Shown in pieces: positions 9,022-18,313 of a stretch of DNA of 64,000 nucleotides (position 1 is its first letter; every line of letters starts with the position of its first letter). The notes below the pieces were generated by a model. The model searched no databases and was not told the origin of the DNA. It saw only the letters and a program-made list of their open reading frames with translations. Where the stretch lies: assembly GCA_016712225.1 (NCBI GenBank), contig JADJRL010000003.1:641001-705000 (forward strand), read 5' to 3'. Both the position numbers and the translations under genes were made by a program. Source of the stretch: Candidatus Defluviibacterium haderslevense (GTDB taxonomy: Bacteria; Bacteroidota; Bacteroidia; Chitinophagales; Saprospiraceae).

Positions 9022-9051
9022 TTGATCCATGTTAAATTAAGCATATATTTG
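9022..9051 (+). promoter_or_regulatory. Predicted promoter of the TonB-dependent receptor
   Basis: TTG (9022-9024), 19-nt spacer, TATATTTG (9044-9051): both the sequence and the spacing fit the Bacteroidota consensus. The ATG at 9079 follows ~21 nt after the expected start site, which also supports choosing that ATG over an upstream start at 9022. Confidence 0.6.
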
Positions 9052-9078
9052 TTTTCAAACAAACAAAACGGACCCATT

Positions 9079-11865
9079 ATGAAAAAAGTAATACTTTATT
9101 CAGTATCTATCTTCATGCTTATTCCATTCTTTAGTGTGGCTCAAACCACAATGATCACCGGCAAAGTTTATGATTCAAAAACTGGTGACCCCCTCGTTGG
9201 GGCAAACATAGTTTTATTAAATGATGTCAAAGGTACACTAACAGATTTATCGGGAAATTATTCCATTTCTGCTACCAATAAATCGACATTAGTTATTAGC
9301 TATTTAGGATATGTAACCCAAACCTATCAATTGCAAGGAGAAACGAGTCATAATTTTAGCTTGGTAGCTGAACAAACAAATTTGGATCAGGTCATTGTTG
9401 TTGGATCTAGGAGGCCAGGCAGGATACTCATAGAAAGTACATCTCCGGTTGACATCGTTAATATCAAACAACAAACCGGTTCCACCGCAAGAATGGATTT
9501 GACATCGATACTTAATTATGCAGCTCCATCCATGAATTACAATAAACAATCAGGATCTGATGGATCTGATCATATTGAATTAGCTACACTTAGGGGTTTA
9601 GGTCCTGATCAATCACTGGTTATGATTAATGGTAAACGACGTCACCAAACGGCACTGGTTTCAGTTTTCGGAACACGAGGAAGAGGTAATTCCGGCACTG
9701 ATTTGAATGCATTTCCAGCAGCTGCAATTGATCGTGTAGAAATTTTACGCGATGGAGCATCTGCTCAGTACGGTTCAGATGCAATCGCAGGTGTTATTAA
9801 TTTGATACTTAAAAAAAATACCGGGGAGTTTAGTTTCAATGCTGGATATTCAGGATACTATGATAAAAAATTTAACCCTTATTTCAAAAAAGAACTTAAT
9901 CAATATGTCTATGAGAAGGCTCTTGATGGACAAACCTTTGCAGCAGATGTTAATTACGGATTTGGTCTGGGAAAAGAAGGAAGTTTTGTCAATTTGACGC
10001 TCCAATATTTAGATGGTGGAAAAACCTATAGACAATCTTTGGATCAAAATTTTGATGCTGAATATGGTCTCCCTGTCAACATTTATCGAAGAGCACATGG
10101 TGATGGTTCGTTAACTTCAATTGGAGGATTTCTAAATGCTGAATATCCATTAAGTGAGAAATTAAAAATTTATAGTTTTGGTGGCTACAATCTTAAAGAT
10201 GCTGATTCATATGCATTCACACGAAATTTTTCAGCAAGACCTGACCGGTTTGTAACAGACTCTATGGATCAAATCATTATCGTTAAAGACATCATTAGAA
10301 ATTCTGATTCAACCGCTACTGCAAATGCGGATCAATATTATAACCCTCACATTCAAACAAAAATAAAAGACTTTTCAGCCGCAGTTGGTATTAAACGTGA
10401 ATTTAAAAGTGGATGGAATTGGGATTTAAGCAATGTATCTGGCCAGAATGATTTCCACTTTTATGGGGATCAAACATTCAATGCATCATTGGGTAATCCA
10501 AATAAAAATCACTTTGATGATGGAGGATTTTCATTTTTCCAAAATACCAGTAATTTTAATGTCACCAAAGAAATTTCAGGAATACTACATGGGATGAATC
10601 TCGCTGCTGGAGCAGAATATAGAATGGAACAATATAAACTATATGCGGGTGAAGAAGCATCTTATAAAAATTATAATGATGCCAAGGCAACGGGTTCTCA
10701 AGGCTTTCCGGGATATCAACCCAATGATGCAGTCAATTCATCAAGATCTGCATCTGCTATTTATACTGACCTTGAATTTGATGTAACCAAAGCCTGGTTG
10801 GTAAACACAGCCATCCGATTGGAAAATTACAGTGACTTTGGATTTACACATAATTATAAAATTGCCTCTATTTATAAAACCAATCAGAATTTTAATATTC
10901 GTGGATCGCTTTCTACTGGATTTAGAGCTCCGTCATTACAACAAATTAATTTCTCATCTACTTTTACTACAGTTCAAGGTGGAACGATTTCCGAAGTTAA
11001 AATTGCCCCTAATGACAATATCATAACAAAGGCAGCAGGAATTCCTAAACTCAAAGAAGAAAAATCCATCAATGCTAATATTGGTTATTCATGGAAGCTC
11101 AATAATAATCTAAACATTTCTTATGATTTTTATTGGGTAAAAATAAAAGATCGTGTCGTACTATCTGGACAATTTGACGCTTCCGATAACACCCTAGACA
11201 CTGCACTAACCAATGCGTTGAAAGATTTAAATGTTGGATTGGCTCAATTTTTTGCCAATGCTGTTAATACAACAAATAGAGGTATTGATATCGTTATTGA
11301 TTATAATAAAAAATGTGGATCCAGCAGATATCGATTATTAACAACCGCTAACTTTCAAAGAATGAGCATTAACAAAATTAATGTCCCAAATAAACTCAAT
11401 GATACAGAATCACATCAAAAACAATTCTTAAGTGATCGAGAACAGGCTTTTATTATTGCCTCAGCACCTCCTATAAAAATGGGAATCAACCTTGAATATG
11501 GTTACAAAAAATTAAATGTTGGAACTCGTTTAAGTTATTTTGGAAAGACCAAAATACTGGGATATGGACAAGATGGATTGGGTATTAATCCCACAATACC
11601 AACTGATGATGAAAGTAGGAATGTTGCTGACTCCTATCTATACAATGGAAAATGGGTTACTGACATCTACCTATCCTATTCGATTACAAAAAATATCAAT
11701 TTAAATCTTGGTGCTGACAATCTGTTTAATATACATCCGGACCTAGGCGCTGTTAGCGGAGCTAAGTGGTGGGCATTCAATAATGAGACAGGTGGACCAT
11801 GGGATGCGGTGCAAATGGGTGGTAATGGATTACGATTGTTTGGAAAATTAGGGCTTACATTTTAA
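9079..11865 (+). CDS. TonB-dependent outer-membrane receptor
   Basis: The chosen start MKKVILYSVS gives 928 residues with a clear signal peptide ending at VAQ (~21). Residues ~25-105 form a carboxypeptidase-regulatory-like beta-sandwich (ITGKVYDSKTGDPLVGANIV), followed by a plug domain ~120-225 with RVEILRDGASAQYGSDAIAGVINLIL. The rest is a beta-barrel ending in the terminal phenylalanine LGLTF. It would import a scarce ligand across the outer membrane using TonB-ExbBD energy. No SusD-like lipoprotein or degradative enzyme is adjacent, so the substrate is unknown and this is not a SusCD pair. It has its own promoter and a strong terminator. Confidence 0.94.
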   Translation: MKKVILYSVSIFMLIPFFSVAQTTMITGKVYDSKTGDPLVGANIVLLNDVKGTLTDLSGNYSISATNKSTLVISYLGYVTQTYQLQGETSHNFSLVAEQTNLDQVIVVGSRRPGRILIESTSPVDIVNIKQQTGSTARMDLTSILNYAAPSMNYNKQSGSDGSDHIELATLRGLGPDQSLVMINGKRRHQTALVSVFGTRGRGNSGTDLNAFPAAAIDRVEILRDGASAQYGSDAIAGVINLILKKNTGEFSFNAGYSGYYDKKFNPYFKKELNQYVYEKALDGQTFAADVNYGFGLGKEGSFVNLTLQYLDGGKTYRQSLDQNFDAEYGLPVNIYRRAHGDGSLTSIGGFLNAEYPLSEKLKIYSFGGYNLKDADSYAFTRNFSARPDRFVTDSMDQIIIVKDIIRNSDSTATANADQYYNPHIQTKIKDFSAAVGIKREFKSGWNWDLSNVSGQNDFHFYGDQTFNASLGNPNKNHFDDGGFSFFQNTSNFNVTKEISGILHGMNLAAGAEYRMEQYKLYAGEEASYKNYNDAKATGSQGFPGYQPNDAVNSSRSASAIYTDLEFDVTKAWLVNTAIRLENYSDFGFTHNYKIASIYKTNQNFNIRGSLSTGFRAPSLQQINFSSTFTTVQGGTISEVKIAPNDNIITKAAGIPKLKEEKSINANIGYSWKLNNNLNISYDFYWVKIKDRVVLSGQFDASDNTLDTALTNALKDLNVGLAQFFANAVNTTNRGIDIVIDYNKKCGSSRYRLLTTANFQRMSINKINVPNKLNDTESHQKQFLSDREQAFIIASAPPIKMGINLEYGYKKLNVGTRLSYFGKTKILGYGQDGLGINPTIPTDDESRNVADSYLYNGKWVTDIYLSYSITKNINLNLGADNLFNIHPDLGAVSGAKWWAFNNETGGPWDAVQMGGNGLRLFGKLGLTF

Positions 11866-11891
11866 TTTCGAAAAAATATCACAGATAATTA

Positions 11892-13229
11892 TCAAGGCGC
11901 AATAGTCATTGCGCCTTTTTTATTTCTTTTAAGTTGAATTAACTCATACATAAATACACTTAGAGTAATAAGGTATTCAATCCATTTTAAGGCACTATAA
12001 TGATCAAAAAAAGTTTGATCAAATTTAATATAACTCAACACGCTCAATACTGACCATACAATACTTGTCATTGGGTATGATAACATACCTAAAGCTAATA
12101 AAGGAATCAAGTACCATGGATGTACTGTTGAAGAACATATCAAATACATAAATATTAAAATCCAAGCTGCATTTATATTAAAATCTTGAGTTCTAAAAAA
12201 TATAAAATGTCTTATTAGAATAACTAATGTACCCAAAATAAAGCACACCATTAATATCAAGGATGTTAATTTTTGCCATTCGTAATTTTTTTCACTTATG
12301 AAATAATGTTCTATCAAAGAATAAAAAGATGAATTGAATTCGAACTGAACAAAAAACAATTTAATACTTGACATCAAATGATGATAAAAAGTAAACAAGA
12401 AAGGAATAAAACTTAGACAGATCACTCCAAGACCTATTAAAAATAAAATGTTTGATTTAATGTGTTTCCAGTGTAAAAAAAGTGGAACTAGTAGAATAGG
12501 AACAAGTTTAGTCATTACAGCTAATCCCAAAGTCACACCACTTTTTAGATATTCTAGTTTTAAAACAAAATAAACTGCCATCAAAGTAAAGAGTACCACA
12601 AAAGATTCTAAATGAACATTTCCATTGATCTCAGTCATAACCAATGGGTGCATAAAATAACAAATAGCCATAAATGCTGGCAAGCTTAATATGCGTAATA
12701 AACGAATAAGGAAATAAATGATCCCTCCGTCAACGCAGATTAGAATAAATTTTAATGCAAAACTAAAAAGGAACACATTCTTACCCGCAATCAATGCTCC
12801 CAGACTAAAAATAAACTGTGCAAAAGGAGGGTATACACTATAATAATTCGGCGAATTTAATAAGGGAAATATGATGGTTAGTTGTTCTTTATCAAATGGC
12901 AGATAAACGTGTGCCATAAGCTCGGAAGGTGTATATTCGAACGGATTTAATCCCATAGTCAACAAATGACCGTCCCACCAATACCGATAAATATCATCAG
13001 ATAAATTAGGAAAAGAAAATAATCCTATTACGCGGATAAGAAATCCTATTTTGATCCAAAAATATAAATTGTTTGTGGATTCAATGGATTCAACGACAAC
13101 ATGTAAATAAAATAAAAAAGCAATAAAAAAGGGTACACAAATTGTGTCGAATTGATTCTGATCAGAAAAATAAAATAAATACGTTTGTGCTAAAATCCCA
13201 ACAAGCCCAATTAGTATCTTATAAATCAT
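11892..13229 (-). CDS. Multi-spanning GT-C-type glycosyltransferase (mannosyltransferase-like, DUF2029/GT87-related)
   Basis: A 445-residue, very hydrophobic protein with roughly 10-12 transmembrane segments. Near residue 80 it has SDDIYRYWWDGHLLTMGLNPF; the acidic DD..Y motif in the first large loop is typical of polyprenyl-phosphate-sugar-dependent GT-C enzymes such as bacterial mannosyltransferases. It likely transfers a sugar from a lipid-phosphate donor on the outer face of the inner membrane. The neighbouring family-2 glycosyltransferase and the DPM-like enzyme further along fit such a pathway. The last codons double as the TonB gene's terminator hairpin. Confidence 0.75.
   Translation of the reverse strand: MIYKILIGLVGILAQTYLFYFSDQNQFDTICVPFFIAFLFYLHVVVESIESTNNLYFWIKIGFLIRVIGLFSFPNLSDDIYRYWWDGHLLTMGLNPFEYTPSELMAHVYLPFDKEQLTIIFPLLNSPNYYSVYPPFAQFIFSLGALIAGKNVFLFSFALKFILICVDGGIIYFLIRLLRILSLPAFMAICYFMHPLVMTEINGNVHLESFVVLFTLMAVYFVLKLEYLKSGVTLGLAVMTKLVPILLVPLFLHWKHIKSNILFLIGLGVICLSFIPFLFTFYHHLMSSIKLFFVQFEFNSSFYSLIEHYFISEKNYEWQKLTSLILMVCFILGTLVILIRHFIFFRTQDFNINAAWILIFMYLICSSTVHPWYLIPLLALGMLSYPMTSIVWSVLSVLSYIKFDQTFFDHYSALKWIEYLITLSVFMYELIQLKRNKKGAMTIAP
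11894..11921 (+). terminator. Intrinsic terminator of the TonB receptor gene
   Basis: A perfect 10-bp stem (AAGGCGCAAT / ATTGCGCCTT) with an AGTC loop runs into a T-tract at 11916-11921. It begins 29 bp after the TonB stop. The hairpin lies within the last ~9 codons of the convergent glycosyltransferase. Confidence 0.85.
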
Positions 13230-13251
13230 CCAATTCCCTGCCTCTATTAAA

Positions 13252-13280
13252 CAAACCTATAACAGGTCTTTACATCACAA
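13252..13280 (-). promoter_or_regulatory. Predicted promoter of the GT-C glycosyltransferase
   Basis: On the minus strand TTG (13278-13280), 18-nt spacer, TAGGTTTG (13252-13259). It lies inside the 59-bp gap between the two glycosyltransferase genes and gives a ~15-nt leader to the ATG at 13229. Confidence 0.5.
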
Positions 13281-13288
13281 TTTTAATA

Positions 13289-14767
13289 CTATTTCAAACT
13301 TAGGTGTCGCAAAGAATAGAAAAAATTAATCCCAAATCCAAACATGAGCATGATGTGGAACATTAAAAAAGAATAATAATCTATTCTAAATGCTAAGCCG
13401 ATCGCAAAAATAAAATATAGACATATCAGAGCTTCAGTCCAGGTTTTCCAATCGATTTTTTGAATAAGATAATTATTGGATTTCAATGTATCCCTCAAAC
13501 TAATAATACTGTACTTTGGAGTTCTAACAAAGCTCGATTTCTTGCCACGGAATCCTTGAATTACAGCTATGCTATTGTGAAAACTTAATCCCATAGAAAC
13601 AGCCATAAAAACCGGAAACAATATAGCGAAATTTAATAATCGTTTAGCAAGTGATTGATCCTTCCAACAAGTGATTACATTGGCTTCATAGAATACAGCC
13701 AACATAGAGAGGGTCCCCAGTAAACAAAAACCTAAAAACGTTGCTTTAAGGCCTAAATCGTCCATTGCATAAAGTACTGGTACACTAATTGCTGCTACCC
13801 AAAAAATCACTAAAAAGATACTGCTGGACAATAAATGCATTCCTGCAAAAAATTTAGTTTTAAATGGTAAGTCAGATTTCAAAATTACAGGTAATAATTT
13901 TTTTGAATTTTCTGCACCGCCTTTCATCCATCTGAACTGTTGAGATTTATAACCATATATTTCTATAGGTAATTCTGCTGGACATGTGATATCTTCAACA
14001 AAATTAATTTTCCACCCTTTTAATTGAGCCCTGTAGCTTAGATCCAAATCTTCAGTTAATGTATCTGAATGCCATCCACCCGCATCATCAATCGTTGCTT
14101 TCCTCCAAATTCCGGCAGTTCCATTAAATTGTAAAAAATGACCGGCCTCGCATCTTCCAGCTTGTTCTACAGTAAAGTGTACGTTTAATTGAAAAGCTTG
14201 GAGACGAGTCAACAAAGAATAATCTTCATTGAGATGAGCCCAACGGGTTTGGACGACACCTACTTTTTCGTGAGTAAAATGAGGTAATGCTCTTAATAGA
14301 AAATCTGCATCAGGCAAAAAATCTGCATCAAAAATGGCAATAAATTCCCCCTTTGCTTTCAACATGCCTTCTTTTAAAGCTCCTGCTTTAAATCCCTCAC
14401 GATTGGTTCGGTGTATATATTCTATGTCAAATCCTTTAGACTTATAAAAATCTACCTTGGCACTGGCATGAGCGATCGTTTCATCAGTTGAATCGTCCAA
14501 TACCTGAATCTGCAATTTATCCTTAGGATATACCAGACTGGTAATGTTGTCCAATAGTCGATCCACGACAAAAAGTTCATTAAACAATGGTAATTGTACA
14601 GTTACCATCGGAAAATGATCTCCTTCTTGAAGAGGTTTTAAGGCTTGTTTATTTTTCTTTTGTCGACGATATGCTTTCAAAAGATTTAACTGCATTAAGC
14701 AGAATACGGTCATATAGAGCAAACAAGCAGTATAGACGACGATGAGGATTAGCTGTAGTTGATTCAT
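13289..14767 (-). CDS. Membrane family-2 glycosyltransferase (cellulose synthase-like / CslA-type)
   Basis: A 492-residue protein with an N-terminal transmembrane helix (~5-27), a GT-A domain ~50-300 and four or five C-terminal membrane helices. The processive GT2 signatures are present: VLDDSTDE (D91/D92), FDADF (D147-D149), LTEDLDL (E239/D240) and QQFRW (276-280). It should polymerise or transfer hexose from a nucleotide sugar at the inner membrane; relatives include glucomannan synthase-like enzymes. No c-di-GMP-binding PilZ domain or Bcs partners are nearby, so cellulose is not implied. A palindrome containing a -7-like box sits right before the ATG. Confidence 0.88.
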   Translation of the reverse strand: MNQLQLILIVVYTACLLYMTVFCLMQLNLLKAYRRQKKNKQALKPLQEGDHFPMVTVQLPLFNELFVVDRLLDNITSLVYPKDKLQIQVLDDSTDETIAHASAKVDFYKSKGFDIEYIHRTNREGFKAGALKEGMLKAKGEFIAIFDADFLPDADFLLRALPHFTHEKVGVVQTRWAHLNEDYSLLTRLQAFQLNVHFTVEQAGRCEAGHFLQFNGTAGIWRKATIDDAGGWHSDTLTEDLDLSYRAQLKGWKINFVEDITCPAELPIEIYGYKSQQFRWMKGGAENSKKLLPVILKSDLPFKTKFFAGMHLLSSSIFLVIFWVAAISVPVLYAMDDLGLKATFLGFCLLGTLSMLAVFYEANVITCWKDQSLAKRLLNFAILFPVFMAVSMGLSFHNSIAVIQGFRGKKSSFVRTPKYSIISLRDTLKSNNYLIQKIDWKTWTEALICLYFIFAIGLAFRIDYYSFLMFHIMLMFGFGINFFYSLRHLSLK

Positions 14768-14770
14768 TTC

Positions 14771-14784
14771 CTTACAAATGTAAG
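14771..14784 (-). promoter_or_regulatory. 14-bp palindrome with embedded TAnnTTTG directly upstream of the GT2 start
   Basis: CTTACA-AA-TGTAAG is a perfect inverted repeat ending 3 bp before the ATG at 14767. The minus strand reads TACATTTG within it, a -7-type box so close to the ATG that the transcript would be essentially leaderless. No -33 TTG lies at normal spacing. Confidence 0.3.
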
Positions 14785-15045
14785 TGGAATAACAAGGAAC
14801 TTATCCTAATCATTTCGAGATTAAGATATCATTCACAACATTTGCTAAAAATTTAATACCCAAGGGCTTAGATAGGTCATATTGTCACCATTTCTTTATT
14901 CTAATGGGTTTATTGCTAAAATATTTTTGTTGATAAATCTTTAAAAAAATCAATTGACTTGTATGCCTAATCCATAATCAAAGATAGTATTAAAGAGTAA
15001 ATTAGATGTCGAATTTAAAGGCCAACTAGAATGGATATATGATAT
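14785..15045. other. Intergenic stretch without a recognisable gene
   Basis: AT-rich sequence between the GT2 start and the terminator of the DUF1761 gene. No plausible reading frame, RNA gene or strong repeat was seen. Confidence 0.6.
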
Positions 15046-15082
15046 AAAAAAAAATGCGTATCCAAAGTAATGGAGACGCATT
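15046..15082 (-). terminator. Intrinsic terminator of the DUF1761 gene
   Basis: On the minus strand an 11-bp stem (15053-15063 with 15072-15082, one mismatch) and 8-nt loop are followed by at least eight T residues. It starts 24 bp after the DUF1761 stop. Confidence 0.85.
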
Positions 15083-15105
15083 CTGATGTTTTAATGTAAT
15101 TTAAA

Positions 15106-15537
15106 CTAACCAGCTGCAGGAGTAATTTCTGGGGTAGCAACAGAATAAAGAAAGGCTCCCATTAACCCAAGTGCTAAAACCCAATAAACCGCGTTAATAA
15201 GTATATTGGTCAATGTATTTCTTTGAAATAAACTATTGCTTATTAATACCAAAATAGCGGTAAGTCCAACGCCCATAGATCCATGATAAAACCCATGAAC
15301 GAATTGACTCATACCCGGTTGAGTATGGGTTGACCATTCATTTAGTTTCCAGGCGAGAGCAAATGAGATTAAAGTTGCTAAACCCATAGTAAGGGCCATG
15401 TTTCCTTCCTTGAGTGATGCTTCAGTAAAACCTAAAGATTTCATCCATGCATTCCCAAATATTTTGGGATGATACCAAATATAGCCAAGGACCATAGGGA
15501 TCAAACCTGCAATAAAAATTGCCAAATAAGCATTCAT
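15106..15537 (-). CDS. DUF1761 domain-containing membrane protein
   Basis: A 143-residue protein with four predicted transmembrane helices. The start AYLAIFIAGLIPMVLGYIWY followed by IFGNAWMKSLGF matches the DUF1761 family (small integral membrane proteins of unknown function). It is transcribed alone, with a terminator just downstream. A TATCTTTG -7-type box occurs upstream on the minus strand at 15585-15592, without a clear -33 partner. Confidence 0.85.
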   Translation of the reverse strand: MNAYLAIFIAGLIPMVLGYIWYHPKIFGNAWMKSLGFTEASLKEGNMALTMGLATLISFALAWKLNEWSTHTQPGMSQFVHGFYHGSMGVGLTAILVLISNSLFQRNTLTNILINAVYWVLALGLMGAFLYSVATPEITPAAG

Positions 15538-15607
15538 AATTTAAAATTTTTTGGTAACTAAAATTGTTTTTCGAAATTGTTTTTCAAAGATATCAAAATT
15601 TGAATAC

Positions 15608-17161
15608 CTATAAAAATAACTTAATAGAAATATTTATTTTGTTCTCCAGTTCAAGCCTTAGAAAATACAGTCCAGAAGGTATATCTGCACACTGAACTTC
15701 AACCAAAGTTGAATGCCCATTTCCGCTTTTAACCACACGTCCTATTTGATCAAATAATATAAATGAACTAATTTTACTAGGTGATTCAAGCCAAAAAGAA
15801 TTTTTGGTTTGTTTACTAATATATTCTACCGTACCTGTTGTTTTCAAATATACGGTTAACACTTGGGAATACTTAGAATTGCCTGCAAGATCTTCAAATC
15901 TCAATTGATAATTATTGTCACCTTGCTGAGAAGCATCATGTATGAATCTGTAATAATTTTTACCAGCAAGTTTTTGATAGGCTATACTCATGGAATCAAT
16001 TATATTCCATGAACCTGACGGATCTTGATGTTCTAATGAAATTGTTCTAAGTTTGGTTTCATTTACCGTTATCCAATTGAGCGCAACTTTACTTTGATCG
16101 AGTGTTGCAGTGAAGTCTAATAATTTAAAAGGCAATAATTGACATTGCGCTGAAATAGACGATCGATCTTCACAATGAAGGGCATTACCTTGTATTCTAG
16201 CATAATTATTGGTATTGCTTAAATAATCACAAATATTTGGATAATGACAATAGGAGAGCAATGGATTATCTACCAAAACTAATGAATCCATTCTTTCCAA
16301 ATCAATATTTCTAAGGCTTCCTATGTCGCTCAATTCCGGGTTATTAATGATTCTCGCATAATGCTGTATATTCTTTATCTGACTCAGAGCAGAAATATCT
16401 TCCAAATGTTTATTCTCCGATATAGTCAAATAAGTTATGCGTTCTACTGAATCCATTCCATTTAAGTTAATCAACTGTTCGTTATTCATCATATTAAATT
16501 GCCAGATTGATTTTAATTTTGGAAAGGGTATCAATGAACGAAGTTTAGAACACTCACTGATTTCTAGTGGATTCAAATCATAGGTTAGTGAAGGATTCAA
16601 TCCAAGCAGGGTATCTAAATTTGCATTATTGAGCAATCTAAAAGATTGAACGCGTGTAAGGCTATCGATACCAGATAAATTCTGTAAGTGACTACAATTT
16701 CCAACATAAAATTGTCTTGTGAATTTTAATCGATTTAGGCCCTCTAAATTTGAAATTTTAGGCAATCCAACTATGGATAATGAATTATTAGCATCCAATA
16801 AATTTCTAAAACCATTCAATGTTGTTAATAAGGTGTCGTCATAAATATAAATATCCTGAACGGATTGAACATTTCGAAGACCTTCAATATTAAGCACTTG
16901 ATAATTTGAACTTAAATTAAAATATTCATCAATAGTATCAATGACACTAAGACCATCTAAATTCGTAATATTCGTATTTTCTATAATGACATTACCCTTA
17001 ATTCTGTGGCAGGCTGGATAATTAAATCCAAAACTATCAATCTCTCCTTGGCGTGTAAGAATGATCCCACCAGATCCACATTGTCCAAATACATTATTAA
17101 ATAAATATATATTTAGGAAGATAACAACTAAAATACCAGGGGTGAATTTATTTAGTTTCAT
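15608..17161 (-). CDS. Secreted receptor L-domain-like protein with T9SS type A sorting domain
   Basis: The ATG at 17161 (MKLNKFTPGILVV) gives 517 residues; a TTG at 17170 would add three. A signal peptide ends near VFGQC. Residues ~45-310 contain repeated 20-25-residue LDGL / LNGF / LEGL / LSGID motifs, typical of leucine-rich Receptor-L-domain solenoids. A beta-sandwich region at ~345-425 follows, and the last ~75 residues (SFILFDQIGRVVKSGNG ... IPSGLYFLRLEL) are a type IX secretion sorting domain. It is therefore expected on the cell surface or released, probably binding a ligand or partner cell. It is transcribed alone from a good promoter. Confidence 0.85.
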   Translation of the reverse strand: MKLNKFTPGILVVIFLNIYLFNNVFGQCGSGGIILTRQGEIDSFGFNYPACHRIKGNVIIENTNITNLDGLSVIDTIDEYFNLSSNYQVLNIEGLRNVQSVQDIYIYDDTLLTTLNGFRNLLDANNSLSIVGLPKISNLEGLNRLKFTRQFYVGNCSHLQNLSGIDSLTRVQSFRLLNNANLDTLLGLNPSLTYDLNPLEISECSKLRSLIPFPKLKSIWQFNMMNNEQLINLNGMDSVERITYLTISENKHLEDISALSQIKNIQHYARIINNPELSDIGSLRNIDLERMDSLVLVDNPLLSYCHYPNICDYLSNTNNYARIQGNALHCEDRSSISAQCQLLPFKLLDFTATLDQSKVALNWITVNETKLRTISLEHQDPSGSWNIIDSMSIAYQKLAGKNYYRFIHDASQQGDNNYQLRFEDLAGNSKYSQVLTVYLKTTGTVEYISKQTKNSFWLESPSKISSFILFDQIGRVVKSGNGHSTLVEVQCADIPSGLYFLRLELENKINISIKLFL

Positions 17162-17195
17162 ATTTATCAATTTTAATCGTAAAATACCATATTAT

Positions 17196-17227
17196 CAAAG
17201 ATAGTTAATATGAAAACGAAAAGCAAA
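17196..17227 (-). promoter_or_regulatory. Predicted promoter of the L-domain T9SS gene
   Basis: On the minus strand TTTG (17224-17227), 20-nt spacer, TATCTTTG (17196-17203). The leader to the ATG at 17161 would be ~29 nt. Confidence 0.5.
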
Positions 17228-17361
17228 TTAACTAAATCACAACCAGTCAATAACATTAAAAAATAGGATGATGGTCAATTATTGAAGTGTTGTTAAATCT
17301 TAGTATCGTAGCTTTAATTAGATGCATACTATCAAAATTTTGAAGATAGACCAAATGCCAT

Positions 17362-18051
17362 CTACCACATTTTGAAAATTGTGTACAGAATTTTATAACC
17401 AGCTAATACACTGCCTTTGATAGTACCCGAGACCTTGGATCTGCCAATCCTGATTTTATAATCTACTGGAACTTCTGTACTTCTTACTTTCATTTTTGCA
17501 GCACGTATTTGCATTTCAACAGTCCATCCATAATTTCTGTCTTGCATATTCATTTGGATTAAAGTATCAAAACGAATAGCACGGAATGGCCCTAAATCTG
17601 TGAATTGATAGCCATAAATCCAACGAATCAAATGTGTGGAAAGGGCATTCCCGAAACGCTGTACAAAGGTCAAAGAGCCAGATTCTGCTTTCCCTAAGAC
17701 GCGAGACCCTATAACTAGATCGACTTGATGGTCCAATATGGGTTGTATTAATATGGGGATTTCCTCAGGAAAATCTGAATAATCTGCATCAATAAAAACT
17801 ATGATATCCGGAAATGCTTCTTTAGGCTGTGAATGAATAAAATGAATAGCTTTTAGGCACGCAGCGCCATATCCTTTTTCGAATTCTTGAAGCACAATAG
17901 CTCCATGTAATCTTGCCACTTCAGCGGTTCTGTCAGAACTCCCGTTGTCACATACATAAATATGCCTTACTAATCCAGCAGGTATGTCATCCAAGACATA
18001 TGAAATTGACTTTTCTTCGTTTAATGCAGGAATAATAACATCAACGATCAT
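17362..18051 (-). CDS. Family-2 glycosyltransferase, dolichyl/polyprenyl-phosphate mannose synthase-like
   Basis: A 229-residue GT2 protein with VDVIIPALNEEKSI at the N-terminus, CDNGSSDRT near residue 35 and VFIDADYSDFPEE near 85 (DxD metal site). FTDLGPFRAIR near 150 is characteristic of DPM1-like enzymes. No membrane anchor domain follows, so it is the short soluble type. Its likely role is to make a polyprenyl-phosphate hexose for membrane GT-C enzymes such as the one at 11892, which is an inference. The small membrane protein at 18087 lies 35 bp upstream on the same strand and may be co-transcribed. Confidence 0.88.
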   Translation of the reverse strand: MIVDVIIPALNEEKSISYVLDDIPAGLVRHIYVCDNGSSDRTAEVARLHGAIVLQEFEKGYGAACLKAIHFIHSQPKEAFPDIIVFIDADYSDFPEEIPILIQPILDHQVDLVIGSRVLGKAESGSLTFVQRFGNALSTHLIRWIYGYQFTDLGPFRAIRFDTLIQMNMQDRNYGWTVEMQIRAAKMKVRSTEVPVDYKIRIGRSKVSGTIKGSVLAGYKILYTIFKMW

Positions 18052-18086
18052 CCCTACCGTGCATCAATTTCAATTTAATCTTAAAC

Positions 18087-18242
18087 CTAAATGGCATTAA
18101 ATGCCTTAGTGAGATAAGTTAATACAAAGGGCAATGGAACCCAAAACCATGCAGGAGCAGCATACAAAAGCCCGCACATAATGACAGTAGAAACTAAAAA
18201 GATCAAAATATCAGTTCGCCTCGTTTTGTTAATTTCAGACAT
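18087..18242 (-). CDS. Small two-helix membrane protein, unknown
   Basis: The ATG at 18242 gives 51 residues (MSEINKTRRTDILIF...); a longer in-frame reading to 18296 lacks a good start. After a short charged N-terminus there are two hydrophobic segments (ILIFLVSTVIMCGLLYA and WFWVPLPFVLTYLT). It matches no family I recognise. Its placement 35 bp before the DPM-like glycosyltransferase suggests an accessory membrane anchor, but this is only context. Confidence 0.55.
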   Translation of the reverse strand: MSEINKTRRTDILIFLVSTVIMCGLLYAAPAWFWVPLPFVLTYLTKAFNAI

Positions 18243-18313
18243 GTGAAAAATTTTAGCAAAAATAGTACATTTTTCTCTTATATCTTCGTTCCTCAATCAA
18301 GTTTCTTAAAAGA

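Noticed and set aside
9304..9549. 81-codon minus-strand frame inside the TonB receptor gene
   Set aside because: Antisense to the carboxypeptidase-like and plug region; no independent support.
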